Notes: a model not told the origin generated them from the letters alone. Shown: positions 1-9,084, numbered from the stretch's first letter. The stretch is DNA of 64,000 bases from Aquimonas sp964586455 (GCA_964586455.1 CAZPHV010000016.1:23374-87373), one strand, 5' to 3'. A program made the numbers and translations.

Positions 1-1546
1 CGATACGCAGGGCCTGCAGGTAGCGATCAAGTGCATTGCGCCCGGGTGGTTCAACCAGGCGCCCGGCCTGCACATTGGTGCGGGCGTAAAGCAGTAGCCG
101 CTCCAAGGGATCCTCGACCGTGGGCAGGGTCTGCAGATCAAACGTCTGCGTGAGGCCGGCCAGCTCATCCGCGGCGGGGTCGGACAACTGCCAGACCACT
201 GCGGGGCCTGCCCCCTGCTGGGACTGCTCGGGAGGATCCCGTGACGCCTCCGCCGATCGGGACACACTCGGCGAAGGCGCCGCTGCGACAGATGACGGTG
301 CCTTCGCCGCAGGGTCTGAGGAGGCCAGCCACCAGACCAGGCCGGCCAGCACCGGTACAGCCAGGGCCACGGCCAATATCAACGGCAGCCGCGAGGGCGG
401 CGCGGGCAGCTCGGCCTCCGGAAGCGCACGTACGCCCGGCAGATTGCGCGCGGGCTCGCTGTCCAGCCTTCGGCTGGGCGCAGTGATCTGCTCGATTCGT
501 GCACTGGCAGGGCTTGCGGCGACCGTTTCCTTTGAAGTCGGCGACGGAGTCCGCCCTGGGGCGTTTGCGGACTCAGACAGCGGCTTCGGCGCCGCTGGCG
601 CTGCCGCTGCCGCTGCCGGGGTAGGGGTCGGAGCCGGACCCGTGGCTACCCTCGGGTCGCTAGCCACGGGCACAAGGACCTTCGGCGTAGCTGGTGGTGG
701 CTTCGGCATCCCCTCGGCTGCCGGGGTTCGCGGCACTGCGGGCTCAGCATTGGCCTTGCCCGAGTGCTCCGTCGCATTCGTACGCGGCGGTGCAGAGGCC
801 GCGGTGCGCGCCGCAGCGGCGGCAGCAGGCGCGCGCACCGAAGGGAGGGTACGGGCCTCGGCGCTGCGGCCCTGCAAACGATCCAGGGTCTCCAGCACAT
901 GCGCGGGTGTCAGCGGGTCGAACTCGGCCAGCAGGTCGAACATCGGCTGCCAGCGGCACAGGTAATCGGGTAGCTGCGGCCGCTCGCCCAAAATCGCGTT
1001 CCCGGTGAGGGCCTCATGGAACAGATGGATCAGCGCGCGCGTGGGCGCACCGGGCTCGGCGAGCGTGTTCGCGCCCAGCAGTCGGGTCAGGACGGGGCGG
1101 TCCTGCGCATCAGTGAGAACAGCCCCAGGTTCCAGACAGGGCTGAAGGCCGCAGCGGGACTCCAGGAACTGCAGGACCAGCGCAAGCCTCCGCAGCAGGG
1201 CAAGGCTCTGATCGAGATCAAGGCCTGCCGACAACCGCTGGCTCAGGCTGGGACCGGTCAGCGCAGCCAGCGCCGCATAGGTGCGTCCATCGCGGGTTTC
1301 GCCGACATCGAGCACGGTGGCGAGACCCGGATGGCGCAGGCCTGCGAGCGTGCGGATCGCAGATCGAGCTTCCGCGGCAGGCCCCTCCCACAGCTGCAGC
1401 AGAACGGGGGCATCGGCCACGATCTGGCGCGCGCGCAACAGTTGGAACCCGCTGCCCGCAGCGCATTCCGACTCGATGCGATAGCCCTCGATCTCCACTG
1501 CCAGCACGGCTGCCCCCCTATCGGTCCGTAACAACGTCGTCCCCAT
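1..1546 (-). CDS. Kinase-like (probable pseudokinase) membrane protein, C-terminus cut by window edge
   Basis: The frame is open from an ATG at 1546 to the window edge (about 515 codons), so the 3' end is missing. The first 200 residues resemble a Ser/Thr protein-kinase fold: an N-lobe-like start (EGYRIESECAAGSGFQLLRA), a segment LRHPGLATVLDVGE, and a hinge-like region. I find no HRD, DFG or clear glycine-rich loop plus lysine, so a catalytically dead kinase is more likely than an active one. A long Ala/Pro-rich linker (roughly residues 210-350) follows, then one membrane helix (LPLILAVALAVPVLAGLVWW) and a C-terminal part that would be periplasmic. A signalling or scaffold role is inference. 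The plus-strand ORFs over this stretch are shadows of its GC-rich codons. Confidence 0.6.
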   Translation of the reverse strand, partial: MGTTLLRTDRGAAVLAVEIEGYRIESECAAGSGFQLLRARQIVADAPVLLQLWEGPAAEARSAIRTLAGLRHPGLATVLDVGETRDGRTYAALAALTGPSLSQRLSAGLDLDQSLALLRRLALVLQFLESRCGLQPCLEPGAVLTDAQDRPVLTRLLGANTLAEPGAPTRALIHLFHEALTGNAILGERPQLPDYLCRWQPMFDLLAEFDPLTPAHVLETLDRLQGRSAEARTLPSVRAPAAAAAARTAASAPPRTNATEHSGKANAEPAVPRTPAAEGMPKPPPATPKVLVPVASDPRVATGPAPTPTPAAAAAAPAAPKPLSESANAPGRTPSPTSKETVAASPASARIEQITAPSRRLDSEPARNLPGVRALPEAELPAPPSRLPLILAVALAVPVLAGLVWWLASSDPAAKAPSSVAAAPSPSVSRSAEASRDPPEQSQQGAGPAVVWQLSDPAADELAGLTQTFDLQTLPTVEDPLERLLLYARTNVQAGRLVEPPGRNALDRYLQALRI

Positions 1547-1661
1547 CTTACATTTCGTTGCAAAACCGAGGCGTGGAGTACTTGGCAGACGCGATCTTGG
1601 CGCGGCTGTAAACGCTCACCTCCGCCTTGCAGGGCGGCTGCCACGCCCACACACTGCAGGG

Positions 1662-2030
1662 ATGGATATGACCCTGATCATCTTGGTAGCGCTGGGCCTC
1701 GCGCTGTACTTCTGGTCGCGCGCACGCGACGCCAGCGAGGTCGCGCGCCGACACGGGCTGGATGCCTGTGAACGCGCCGGTGTGCAGTTGCTCGACCACT
1801 CGGTGGCACTGACAAAACTGGGCATCAAGCGCGGCGACGATGGCCGGCTGGGTATGGTTCGCCAGTATCGCTTCGACTATTCGCGCGAAGGCAGTGATCG
1901 CTCCAGCGGTGCGCTCGCCCTGCACGGCCTGAAACTGCTGTGGATCACCGCGCCCGAACCCTTGCAGCCGCCGAGCGCGCCCGATGCAGTGCCTCGGCTG
2001 GGCTCACGCGGCTTCGGAAACTGGGGCTGA
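1662..2030 (+). CDS. DUF3301 family small membrane protein
   Basis: This is a 122-residue protein starting with one hydrophobic helix (MTLIILVALGLALYFWSRAR), followed by a soluble domain with the DUF3301 pattern GLDACERAGVQLLDHSVAL and RQYRFDYSREGSDRSSG. The family is widespread in Gammaproteobacteria and has no defined function. A second ATG at 1668 fits the upstream GCAGGG slightly better and would remove two residues. It is transcribed away from the kinase-like gene across a short divergent gap, and convergently with sspB. Confidence 0.75.
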   Translation: MDMTLIILVALGLALYFWSRARDASEVARRHGLDACERAGVQLLDHSVALTKLGIKRGDDGRLGMVRQYRFDYSREGSDRSSGALALHGLKLLWITAPEPLQPPSAPDAVPRLGSRGFGNWG

Positions 2031-2151
2031 TCAGCGGCTTGCAGCCTTGATCCCCCTGAGTCGATCGCACCATTTCTGCCGGTCTTTGGTCCAGCTCCGC
2101 TGCGGCGCTCACAGCTCCCGAAAGCTCTCCGACTCGGGCCAACGGCGCCGG

Positions 2152-2598
2152 CTACTTGATCACGCGCAGATGTGAGCGCTTCGGCGGCGTGTCGTCGCTG
2201 CCGGGCGAGGGAGAATCCTCAGGCTCGGTTTCGGCGGCAGGCGCGGCCGTTTCGACGCCGTCCGGCGGAAGCATCATGCCCTGCCCATTCTCCTGCGCGT
2301 AGATCGCCTCCACGGCAGTGAGCGGTATCGAGAGCGCATGGCTGGTACCCGAAAACCGTGCCTGAAAGCGAACACGCTGATCGCCGAGATCCAGCGCTTC
2401 GACGGCGCGCATCGCGATGTTCAGCACGACCTTGCCGTCCTTGATCGCAAACGCTGGCACCTGAACACCCGGCTGATGGGCATCCACCAGCAGATAGGGC
2501 GTCAAGCCGTTGTCGGTGATCCAGTCGTACATCGCCCGCAGCAGGTAGGGGCGGTTGGAGCTCATTCGCGGCGGAATGGGTGGCACGGATTGGGTCAT
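2152..2598 (-). CDS. sspB: ClpXP protease specificity-enhancing factor SspB
   Basis: The protein is 148 residues. The conserved SspB core SNRPYLLRAMYDWITDNGLT is followed by VDAHQPGVQVPAFAIKDGKV, the ssrA-tag-binding fold. An acidic, Pro/Ser-rich tail ends in PPKRSHLRVIK, the short ClpX-binding tail typical of SspB. SspB delivers ssrA-tagged peptides from stalled ribosomes to ClpXP. The ATG at 2598 overlaps the sspA stop as ATGA, which favours this start. An internal ATG 33 bases downstream (MSSNRP) is the alternative. Confidence 0.93.
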   Translation of the reverse strand: MTQSVPPIPPRMSSNRPYLLRAMYDWITDNGLTPYLLVDAHQPGVQVPAFAIKDGKVVLNIAMRAVEALDLGDQRVRFQARFSGTSHALSIPLTAVEAIYAQENGQGMMLPPDGVETAAPAAETEPEDSPSPGSDDTPPKRSHLRVIK

Positions 2599-3230
2599 GC
2601 GGGCAGGTCGCGGTAGTGGCGCTCCTCCGCCATCAGGCTGCGGCCGAAGATGGGACTGCGGAAGATGCGCTGGGCGTAGTCCTCGATCGGCTTGGCGTCG
2701 CGCACGAGGTCGATGCCAGCCGCAGGAAGCCGCCAAAGGATCGGGGCGAGCGCGCAGTCGGCGAGAGAAAGTTCGGTGTTCAAGAAAAAACGCGAGGCCT
2801 TGAACAGGGGCAGCGAGGCCACCACCAGCTCACGCATACGCTTGCGGGCGGCTTCGGCCTCCGACTTGCTGGAGGAGCCGATCGCCTCAAGCTCGGGCAA
2901 CCATTCCTGCTCCAGTCGCAACATGGCCAGACGAAGGCGTGCGCGCGACAGCGGATCGATGGGCATCAGGGGCGGGTGCGGATAGCGCTCGTCGATGTAT
3001 TCGCTGAGCACGGGGGCGGAGTACAGCACCAGATCGCGATCAGCGAGCGTAGGCAGGCTCAGCGTGGGGTTCAGATCCAGCAGGTCCTCGGGGGGATGCT
3101 GCGGATCCACCGATACCAGCTCATAGCTGACACCCTTCGCGGCCAACACCAGCCGAATGCGGTGACAAGTCGCGCAGTCACGCGCCGAAAACAGGGTCAG
3201 CGCATTGCGCAGACGCGAACTCGAAGCCAT
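2595..3230 (-). CDS. sspA: Stringent starvation protein A (GST-fold regulator)
   Basis: A 211-residue glutathione-S-transferase-fold protein with an N-terminal thioredoxin-like half (LTLFSARDCATCHRIRLVLA, LSLPTLADRDLVLYSAPVLSEYIDERYPHP) and an all-helical C-terminal half. SspA binds RNA polymerase and helps gene expression during starvation and acid stress. The ATG at 3230 has GGGGAA in front of it and is preferred to an upstream ATG seven codons earlier. The gene lies between petC and sspB on the same strand, the arrangement known from Pseudomonas and other Gammaproteobacteria. Confidence 0.93.
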   Translation of the reverse strand: MASSSRLRNALTLFSARDCATCHRIRLVLAAKGVSYELVSVDPQHPPEDLLDLNPTLSLPTLADRDLVLYSAPVLSEYIDERYPHPPLMPIDPLSRARLRLAMLRLEQEWLPELEAIGSSSKSEAEAARKRMRELVVASLPLFKASRFFLNTELSLADCALAPILWRLPAAGIDLVRDAKPIEDYAQRIFRSPIFGRSLMAEERHYRDLPA

Positions 3231-3308
3231 CCCGTATTCCCCTTCCCACACAGATCAGGGCTCGGCCGGCTCCCGCAGGGGAACCGGCCGTCGTACGGTC
3301 AGCGCTCG

Positions 3309-4040
3309 TCAGTGGACGTCCCGCCAGTACTCAGTCTTGAGCAGCCAGGCAAGGAAGGTGAAGACCGTGAGGAAGAGAATAACCCACACGCCATAGGCTT
3401 CGCGCTTCAGCGCTGCTGGTTCGCCCACATAGGTGAGGAAGGCGGTGATGTCGCGGATGGTGCGGTCGAACTCGGCGGGGCTTTGTGCCCCGGCTGGAGC
3501 CAGCTCGAAGCGCTCGATCGCACCGTGTTCGTCATAGACCGCGCGCTGCATGCCCTGCAGATTCCACAGTACATTCGGCATCGATGAGCCGACCAGAACG
3601 CTGTTGTTCCAGCCAGCCGGGCGGGTCTCGTCGACGTAGAACGACTTCAGGAAGGTGTAGGTCCAATCGGGCCCACCTGCTTTGGCGCGCGCGACCAGCG
3701 AAAGATCCGGCGGTGCCTTGCCGAACCAGGCCTCACCATCGGCCGGGTCCATCGAGGCATTCATGTGCTCGCCAAACTTGGCACCGGTGAAATTCAGGTA
3801 GGACATCACCTGCTCTTCACTGAGACCCAGATCGATGGCGGTGCGGGAATAGCGCTGGTAGCCGAGCGAGTGGCAGCCCGCGCAGTAGTTCATGAACAGC
3901 GCAGCGCCGCGCTGCAGCGAGGCGCGATCACCAATATTGACCTGACTGTCCATCAGTGGCGCACCAGCGGCGCCGAAGGACGGGCCGGCCACTGCCAGCA
4001 TCAGGGCGCCCAGCGCCCATGCGAAGAAACGCTTAGTCAT
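3309..4040 (-). CDS. petC: Cytochrome c1 of the bc1 complex
   Basis: The 243-residue precursor has a Sec signal peptide (about residues 1-23, ending SFGAAG), then the haem-binding motif CAGCH at 53-57. Further on comes the region with the axial methionine (SVLVGSSMPNVLW), and a C-terminal membrane anchor (VWVILFLTVFTFLAWLL) near 215-235. Cytochrome c1 passes electrons from the Rieske protein to periplasmic cytochrome c. Its ATG overlaps the last eight bases of petB, so the two are translationally coupled. Confidence 0.96.
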   Translation of the reverse strand: MTKRFFAWALGALMLAVAGPSFGAAGAPLMDSQVNIGDRASLQRGAALFMNYCAGCHSLGYQRYSRTAIDLGLSEEQVMSYLNFTGAKFGEHMNASMDPADGEAWFGKAPPDLSLVARAKAGGPDWTYTFLKSFYVDETRPAGWNNSVLVGSSMPNVLWNLQGMQRAVYDEHGAIERFELAPAGAQSPAEFDRTIRDITAFLTYVGEPAALKREAYGVWVILFLTVFTFLAWLLKTEYWRDVH

Positions 4041-5277
4041 GGGTGGTCACCCGATCCGGCACCGGCCGCACCGAATCCCATCGGGTCCAGAGCGGCATGA
4101 AGAGGAAGAACGCGAAGTAGTACGCGGTGAAGATGCGTGCCATCAGGGTCTGCATCTCGCTGCCGGCCTGCAGGCCCAGCCAGGCCAGGCTGATGAAGCC
4201 GACCACGAAGATCGCGATCAGCAGCTTCGAGAGCGGGCCGCGGTAGCGGATCGAGCGCACCGTGCTGCGGTCCAGCCAGGGCAGCAGGAACAGGATCATC
4301 ACCGCGCCACCCATGATCATCACGCCGAACAGTTTGTCCGGCACCGCGCGCAACATGGCGTAGTAGGGGGTGAAGTACCACACCGGCTTGATGTGGTCAG
4401 GCGTGACCATCGGGTTCGCCGGCACGAAGTTGTCGTACTCCAGGAACAGGTCGCCAAAGGTCGGGGCGAAGAACACGATGAAGGCGGCGATGGTCAGGAA
4501 GAAGCCGGCGCCGAACAGGTCCTTGACCGTGTAGTAGGGATGGAAGGGGATGCCGTCCAGCGGCTTGCCGTCCGGACCCTTCTTCTTCTTGATGTCGACG
4601 CCATCGGGATTGTTGGAACCGACCTCGTGCAGCGCGCCCAGATGCAGCACCACCAGCAGCAGCAGCACCAGCGGCAGCGCGATCACGTGCAGGGCGAAGA
4701 AGCGGTTGAGTGTGGCGTCGGACACCAGATAGTCGCCGCGAATCCATTCGGTCAGCTCGTTGCCAATCACCGGCACCGCGCCGAACAGATTGATGATTAC
4801 CTGGGCGCCGTGGTAGCTCATCTGACCCCAGGGCAGCACATACCCCAGGAAGGCCTCGGCCATCAGCACCAGGAAAATGGCCACGCCGATCACCCAGACC
4901 AACTCGCGCGGCTTCTGCGAACTGCCGTAGATCAGGCCGCGGAACATGTGCAGATACACCACCACGAAGAACAAGGAGGCGCCGGTGGAGTGCATGTAGC
5001 GGATCAGCCAGCCCCACTGCACGTCGCGCATGATGTATTCGACCGAAGCAAAAGCCTCGGCGGCGGACGGCTTGTAGTTCATCGTCAGCCAGATGCCGGT
5101 CACGATCTGGTTGACCAGCACCAGCAGGGCCAGCGAGCCAAAGTAGTACCAGACGTTGAAGTTCTTCGGCGTGTAGTACTGGCCGACGTGCTTGTTGTAG
5201 GCGCCCTTCAGACCAGGCGCGCGATCGTCCACCCACTGGGCGACGGACTCAACGGAACGGTTGATCATGTTCGACAT
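4033..5277 (-). CDS. petB: Cytochrome b of the bc1 complex, PVWY variant
   Basis: The 414-residue multi-helix protein carries two haem-ligand histidine pairs, near residues 96/110 (RYMHST, YLHMF) and 197/212 (ALHVIA, LHLGAL). The quinol-site motif usually read as PEWY is PVWY here (about 298-301, KPVWYFTPYYAMLRAV), so the glutamate is replaced by valine. An insert rich in Lys (DIKKKKGPDGKP) lies around 228-240. The ATG shares its A with the petA stop (TGATG). A GTG immediately upstream is less likely. It acts in the inner membrane with petA and petC. Confidence 0.96.
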   Translation of the reverse strand: MSNMINRSVESVAQWVDDRAPGLKGAYNKHVGQYYTPKNFNVWYYFGSLALLVLVNQIVTGIWLTMNYKPSAAEAFASVEYIMRDVQWGWLIRYMHSTGASLFFVVVYLHMFRGLIYGSSQKPRELVWVIGVAIFLVLMAEAFLGYVLPWGQMSYHGAQVIINLFGAVPVIGNELTEWIRGDYLVSDATLNRFFALHVIALPLVLLLLVVLHLGALHEVGSNNPDGVDIKKKKGPDGKPLDGIPFHPYYTVKDLFGAGFFLTIAAFIVFFAPTFGDLFLEYDNFVPANPMVTPDHIKPVWYFTPYYAMLRAVPDKLFGVMIMGGAVMILFLLPWLDRSTVRSIRYRGPLSKLLIAIFVVGFISLAWLGLQAGSEMQTLMARIFTAYYFAFFLFMPLWTRWDSVRPVPDRVTTHD

Positions 5278-5876
5278 CACGCAGCCCCCTTCGGATCCAC
5301 GCCAATGATCAGCGTGCTGTCGTCGACGAAGTGGTAAGGCGGCACGCGCAGGTTGGTCGGCGCGGGCACGCCGTCAAACACACGTCCGGCCAGGTCGAAG
5401 CGCGAGTTGTGGCAGGGGCAGTAGAAGCCGCCCTTCCAATCCGCATCGAAGGGCTCGGCCTGCACCTCAGGCCGGAACAGCGGCACGCAGCCCAGATGCG
5501 TGCACAGCCCGACCAGCACGAGATATTCGGGCTTGACCGAGCGGTGCGGATTCTTGGCGTACTCCGGCTGCTGGTCGATCACGTCGGAATTCGGGTCACG
5601 CAGGCGCGAGTCCATCGAGGGCAGCAGTTGCAGCTGTTCGGGCGTGCGCCGGATCACGAACACCGGCTGCCCGCGCCAGGTCATCGTGAGCCGCTGACCA
5701 GGCTCAAGCTTGGAGATGTTTTCGGTGACTGGGGCCCCTGCCAGTTCAGCGCGTGCGCTGGGCTGCCAGGAAGCAATGAAGGGCACGGCAGCCACGATCG
5801 CTCCAGCGCCACCCACCACAGCGGTGGTGGCGGTCAGGAAGCGGCGGCGGCCTAGGTTGACGCCTTGGTTAGCCAT
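5277..5876 (-). CDS. petA: Ubiquinol-cytochrome c reductase iron-sulfur (Rieske) subunit
   Basis: The 199-residue protein begins with a Tat-type signal/anchor (GRRRFLTATTAVVGGAGAIV). The 2Fe-2S cluster is bound by the two classical boxes CTHLGC and CPCHNS in the C-terminal half. I place the start at ATG 5876 (MANQGVNL), because upstream in-frame sequence is Arg/Ala-rich and resembles no Rieske protein. It is the first gene of petABC and is divergent from the HtrA-like protease gene. Confidence 0.95.
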   Translation of the reverse strand: MANQGVNLGRRRFLTATTAVVGGAGAIVAAVPFIASWQPSARAELAGAPVTENISKLEPGQRLTMTWRGQPVFVIRRTPEQLQLLPSMDSRLRDPNSDVIDQQPEYAKNPHRSVKPEYLVLVGLCTHLGCVPLFRPEVQAEPFDADWKGGFYCPCHNSRFDLAGRVFDGVPAPTNLRVPPYHFVDDSTLIIGVDPKGAA

Positions 5877-6046
5877 ACGGCTCTCCGCACTTGCGCAAGG
5901 GGAAATCGGTAACAAGGCCGATGCAGCGGGCCTTGCAAAGCGGCGTAGTGTAGCGGATGGCTGAACCCAGCGACAACGCAGCAGCCCTGCGCTGTGGGCC
6001 CGTGCAGGGCACAATGCGCGCTGTCCCCGCCGCCGTTCACTCCCAG

Positions 6047-7174
6047 ATGCCGCGCCTTCCCCGACCGCTTTCCTTTCTGCTGCAGAGCGCGGTCGCCGGC
6101 CTGGCGCTGGCCTTTGTGCTGATTCACTTCGCACCAGGCCTGGCCGAACGCCTTCGCAACGATCCGGCAGCGCCCGTGGCAACCACGGCTCCACACAGCT
6201 ATGCCCCAGCGGTGCGCAGCGCTTCACCGGCGGTGGTCAGCCTGTACGCCAACCGCATCGTGACCGAGCGGGTATTCCTGCGCCCCGACCCGACCACCCA
6301 GCGCTTCTCGGGTCTGGCGGTCGGACCGACCGTGCGCCGGCGCGAGCCGATCCTGGGTTCAGGCGTCATCGTCAGCGAAGACGGCTATGTTCTCACCAAC
6401 CATCATGTGATCTCCGGCGCCGAACAGATCCGCATCGCCCTGTGGGACGGTCGCGTGACCGACGCGCGCGTGGTCGGCAGCGATGCCGAGACTGATCTGG
6501 CGGTGCTGAAGGTCGAGGGCAGTGGCCTGCCCGCGCTGCCGCTGGATTCCTCGGTGGCGGTGGAAGTGGGCGATGTGGTGCTGGCGATCGGCAACGCGCT
6601 GGGGCTCAGCCAGACGGTGACCCAGGGCATCGTCTCGGGCCTGGGGCGCACGCCGCTGAACCAGATGCTGTCAGAGGAGTTCATCCAGACCGACGCCGCC
6701 ATCAATGAAGGCAACAGCGGCGGTGCGCTGGTCAACGCACGCGGTCAGCTGATCGGCATCAACACATTCGTGCTGGGTCGCCGCCATGGTGCCGAGGGCA
6801 TCGGCTTCGCGATTCCGATGGGCATCGCTTCCGAGGTGTTCGCTCAGATTCGCGAGACCGGCGTGGTGGTGCGCGGCTGGATGGGCGCGGAGTACGGTGA
6901 TGCGCCGGTGCTGCCCGGCAGCCTCGACGCGATGGGACCACGCGGTGTGGCACTCACGGACGTCTACATGGGCGGGCCGGCGCAGACGGCGGGCCTGCGT
7001 CCCGGCGACGTGCTGCTGAGCTTCGACGGCGAAACGATCAGCGAGCAGTCCGCACTGCGATTACGCGAAGCCAACAAGCCACCCGGCAGCTCGGTGGAAG
7101 TCTCGGGCCTGCGCGCGGGCGTGCCCTTCGTCGCCCAGCTGCAGTTGATCCAGCGGCCCGCACAAACGCGCTGA
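6047..7174 (+). CDS. DegS/AlgW-like trypsin-like serine protease with one PDZ domain
   Basis: The 375-residue protein has an N-terminal membrane anchor (FLLQSAVAGLALAFVLIHFA) and no cleavable signal. The protease domain has His in TNHHVI, Asp in AETDLAVLKV and Ser in EGNSGGALVN. A single PDZ domain follows (about 265-365, GGPAQTAGLRPGDVLLSFDG). One anchor plus one PDZ is the layout of DegS and AlgW, which start the proteolytic cascade releasing an ECF sigma factor; that role is inferred from the layout. ATG 6047 was chosen over starts at 5957 and 6014 because it begins just before the anchor. Confidence 0.85.
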   Translation: MPRLPRPLSFLLQSAVAGLALAFVLIHFAPGLAERLRNDPAAPVATTAPHSYAPAVRSASPAVVSLYANRIVTERVFLRPDPTTQRFSGLAVGPTVRRREPILGSGVIVSEDGYVLTNHHVISGAEQIRIALWDGRVTDARVVGSDAETDLAVLKVEGSGLPALPLDSSVAVEVGDVVLAIGNALGLSQTVTQGIVSGLGRTPLNQMLSEEFIQTDAAINEGNSGGALVNARGQLIGINTFVLGRRHGAEGIGFAIPMGIASEVFAQIRETGVVVRGWMGAEYGDAPVLPGSLDAMGPRGVALTDVYMGGPAQTAGLRPGDVLLSFDGETISEQSALRLREANKPPGSSVEVSGLRAGVPFVAQLQLIQRPAQTR

Positions 7175-7217
7175 TCAGCTGCATGCCGATGGACGGCCGC
7201 ACCTCATTCGAGCCGGA

Positions 7218-8183
7218 TCAGCCCTGCCCGGCGGTGCGCGCTGCGGCCGCCAGCTCGGTGCGATAGCGCGAAAGCAGGGTGCCAACGCGCTCAACGAAAA
7301 CCTGTGTTTCCGCATAGGGCGGCACGCCGCTGAAACGATCCACGGCACCTTCACCAGCGTTGTAGCCGGCTGCAGCAAGCCGGAAGTCACCGTTGAAACG
7401 CTTGAGCAGCCAGGCCAGGTAGGCGGTGCCGCCATGAATGTTCTCGCGGGCGGAGAACGGATCCACCACCCCGAATCGCGCGGCTGTCGCCGGCATCAAC
7501 TGCATCAAGCCCTGCGCTCCCTTGTTCGATAGCGCATTCAGATTGAACGCCGACTCGGCATGGATCACTGCGCGCACGAAGGCTTCTTCGACGCCATGCA
7601 GGTCAGCGGCTGCGCGCACTTCTTCGGCGTAGGCAACGAGATTCAAGCCAACGCTGTTGAAGTCGACACTGCTGCTGACCGCACAGGCGTAGCAGGTTTC
7701 CATGTAGCTGAAGAGCACCTCGGCGCGCTGTCCCGCCGGGCGTCGATTGGTGTAGTGGACAACGCCGTCGCGCTCATAGCGATAGACCGCTCCGCGCGAC
7801 ACCCGCGCGCCGCTGCGCTCGGCGTCGCGCGGGGCCGCAATCTCGGCGCCGTCACTGCGTGTGCGGAACTCGACCCTGCGCTCCGTCGTCGCCGCCAGTG
7901 CGCCCACGGCTGCCGGCGCCGACATCACCGGGTCGGCAGGGGGCGCTGGTGCAGTCGGCGCTGCAGCGACCGGCGCGGACGGCGGTGCCTGGACAGGCGC
8001 TGCGACCGGTCCGGAGTTGTGAGCGGTCGGCACATGCACACGCTTGCAATCGCGGTAGCCGGCAGCATCAGACGTGAAAACCGTCTCGTCCTGCTCGCCC
8101 ACGCAGCGGAACAGACTGGACGCGGCGACGTCCTTGCTGAAGAAGAAGCAGGCAACTAGCAGCAGTGCGAAGGTTCGGCTCAT
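7218..8183 (-). CDS. Secreted lytic transglycosylase (SLT/GH23 domain)
   Basis: The 321-residue precursor has a signal peptide (MSRTFALLLVACFFFSKDVAA) and a short domain with SLFRCVGEQDETVFTSD that resembles DUF4124. Next come an Ala/Pro-rich linker and a second similar stretch (VYRYERDGVVHYTNRRP). The C-terminal lytic transglycosylase domain has the catalytic Glu in AVIHAESAFN and the SLT signatures GAQGLMQLMPATAARFGV and AAAGYNAGEGAV. It would cleave peptidoglycan glycan strands in the periplasm. ATG 8183 sits directly before the signal peptide; an upstream start would add 15 unrelated residues. Confidence 0.88.
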   Translation of the reverse strand: MSRTFALLLVACFFFSKDVAASSLFRCVGEQDETVFTSDAAGYRDCKRVHVPTAHNSGPVAAPVQAPPSAPVAAAPTAPAPPADPVMSAPAAVGALAATTERRVEFRTRSDGAEIAAPRDAERSGARVSRGAVYRYERDGVVHYTNRRPAGQRAEVLFSYMETCYACAVSSSVDFNSVGLNLVAYAEEVRAAADLHGVEEAFVRAVIHAESAFNLNALSNKGAQGLMQLMPATAARFGVVDPFSARENIHGGTAYLAWLLKRFNGDFRLAAAGYNAGEGAVDRFSGVPPYAETQVFVERVGTLLSRYRTELAAAARTAGQG

Positions 8184-8272
8184 GGCATCAGTGTCGGACA
8201 CGCGGAGGGTGCTGCCAAGTCGATGCATCTGCGGGCAGGCGCAGACCGTGGATTCGGTGCGGGGTTCCTTAC

Positions 8273-8293
8273 TTTAGTTTTTTCTAATATAAT
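8273..8293 (+). promoter_or_regulatory. Candidate sulfide-responsive operator overlapping a -10 box
   Basis: TTTAG, five bases, then TCTAATATAAT contains TTAG-N6-CTAA and runs into a perfect -10 hexamer TATAAT at 8288-8293, 27 bases before the exporter ATG. The same TTTAG-N5-TCTAATAT layout recurs at 22299..22316, upstream of the rhodanese gene and divergent SQR-like gene. An ArsR-type repressor bound here would cover the -10. I infer that the BigR/SqrR-like regulator at 22987 binds both sites. Confidence 0.55.
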
Positions 8294-8319
8294 GGACTGC
8301 ATCTCACGGAAAGCATCCC

Positions 8320-9084
8320 ATGCTGCTCGCTCTGCTCGGCGCCCTCGCCATTGGCCTCTCGCTCGGCCTGCTCGGCTCCGGCGGCTCCATCCTCACCGTT
8401 CCGGTGCTGGTCTATCTGGTCGGCCAGCCGGAGAAGCTCGCGATCGCCGGATCGCTGGCCATTGTTGGCGGCATCGCGCTGGCCGGCGCCCTGCCCTGGA
8501 CGCTCAAACGCCAGGTCGACTTGCATTCCCTGTTGTGGTTCGGTCTGCCTGGCATGGCCGGCACCCTGGCCGGAGCCTGGGCCTCGCAGTGGTTCTCGGG
8601 GCCAGCCCAGCTCGCGCTGTTCGCGGTGGTGATGCTGCTGGCTGCGGTGATGATGTTCCGCAGTCCCACCCCGGCGATCGACCCTACGCTGCCGCCTCGG
8701 CGCCGGATCGCCAGTGTCGGCGATGGGCTTGCAGTCGGTGCGATCACGGGTCTGGTCGGCGTCGGCGGCGGCTTTCTGATCGTGCCGGCGCTGGTACTGC
8801 TCGCACGTCTGCCGATGCAGCGCGCGATCGGCACCAGCCTGTGGATCATCGCGCTGAAGTCCTTCACCGGCTTCGCCGGCTACGTGCCCCTGCTGGAGCG
8901 ACAGGGCCTGCAGCTCGACTGGACCCTGATCGGCCTGTTCATCGTAGTGGGCGCCGCCGGCACCCTCGGCGGGATGCAGCTGGCCAGCCGTTTGCCGCAG
9001 CAGACGCTGAAGCGCGTGTTCGCCGTGTTCCTCGTGCTGATGGGCGTATACATCATTGCCCGCACCGCGCCGCAATTGTTCTGA
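8320..9084 (+). CDS. TauE/SafE family sulfite/sulfur-anion exporter
   Basis: A 254-residue integral membrane protein of about eight helices in two homologous halves, each with a Gly-rich signature (GLLGSGGSILTVPVLVYL and GLVGVGGGFLIVPALVLL) diagnostic of TauE/SafE (DUF81). Members move sulfite, sulfonates or other organosulfur anions. It is followed after 26 bases by a persulfide-dioxygenase-like gene and preceded by the operator candidate. That is the partnership of the BigR operons of Xylella and Agrobacterium, so export of sulfite made by the dioxygenase is the likely job. Confidence 0.88.
   Translation: MLLALLGALAIGLSLGLLGSGGSILTVPVLVYLVGQPEKLAIAGSLAIVGGIALAGALPWTLKRQVDLHSLLWFGLPGMAGTLAGAWASQWFSGPAQLALFAVVMLLAAVMMFRSPTPAIDPTLPPRRRIASVGDGLAVGAITGLVGVGGGFLIVPALVLLARLPMQRAIGTSLWIIALKSFTGFAGYVPLLERQGLQLDWTLIGLFIVVGAAGTLGGMQLASRLPQQTLKRVFAVFLVLMGVYIIARTAPQLF

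Noticed and set aside
4039..5337. 432-codon frame antisense to cytochrome b
   Set aside because: His/Gln/Arg-rich shadow without any recognisable domain.
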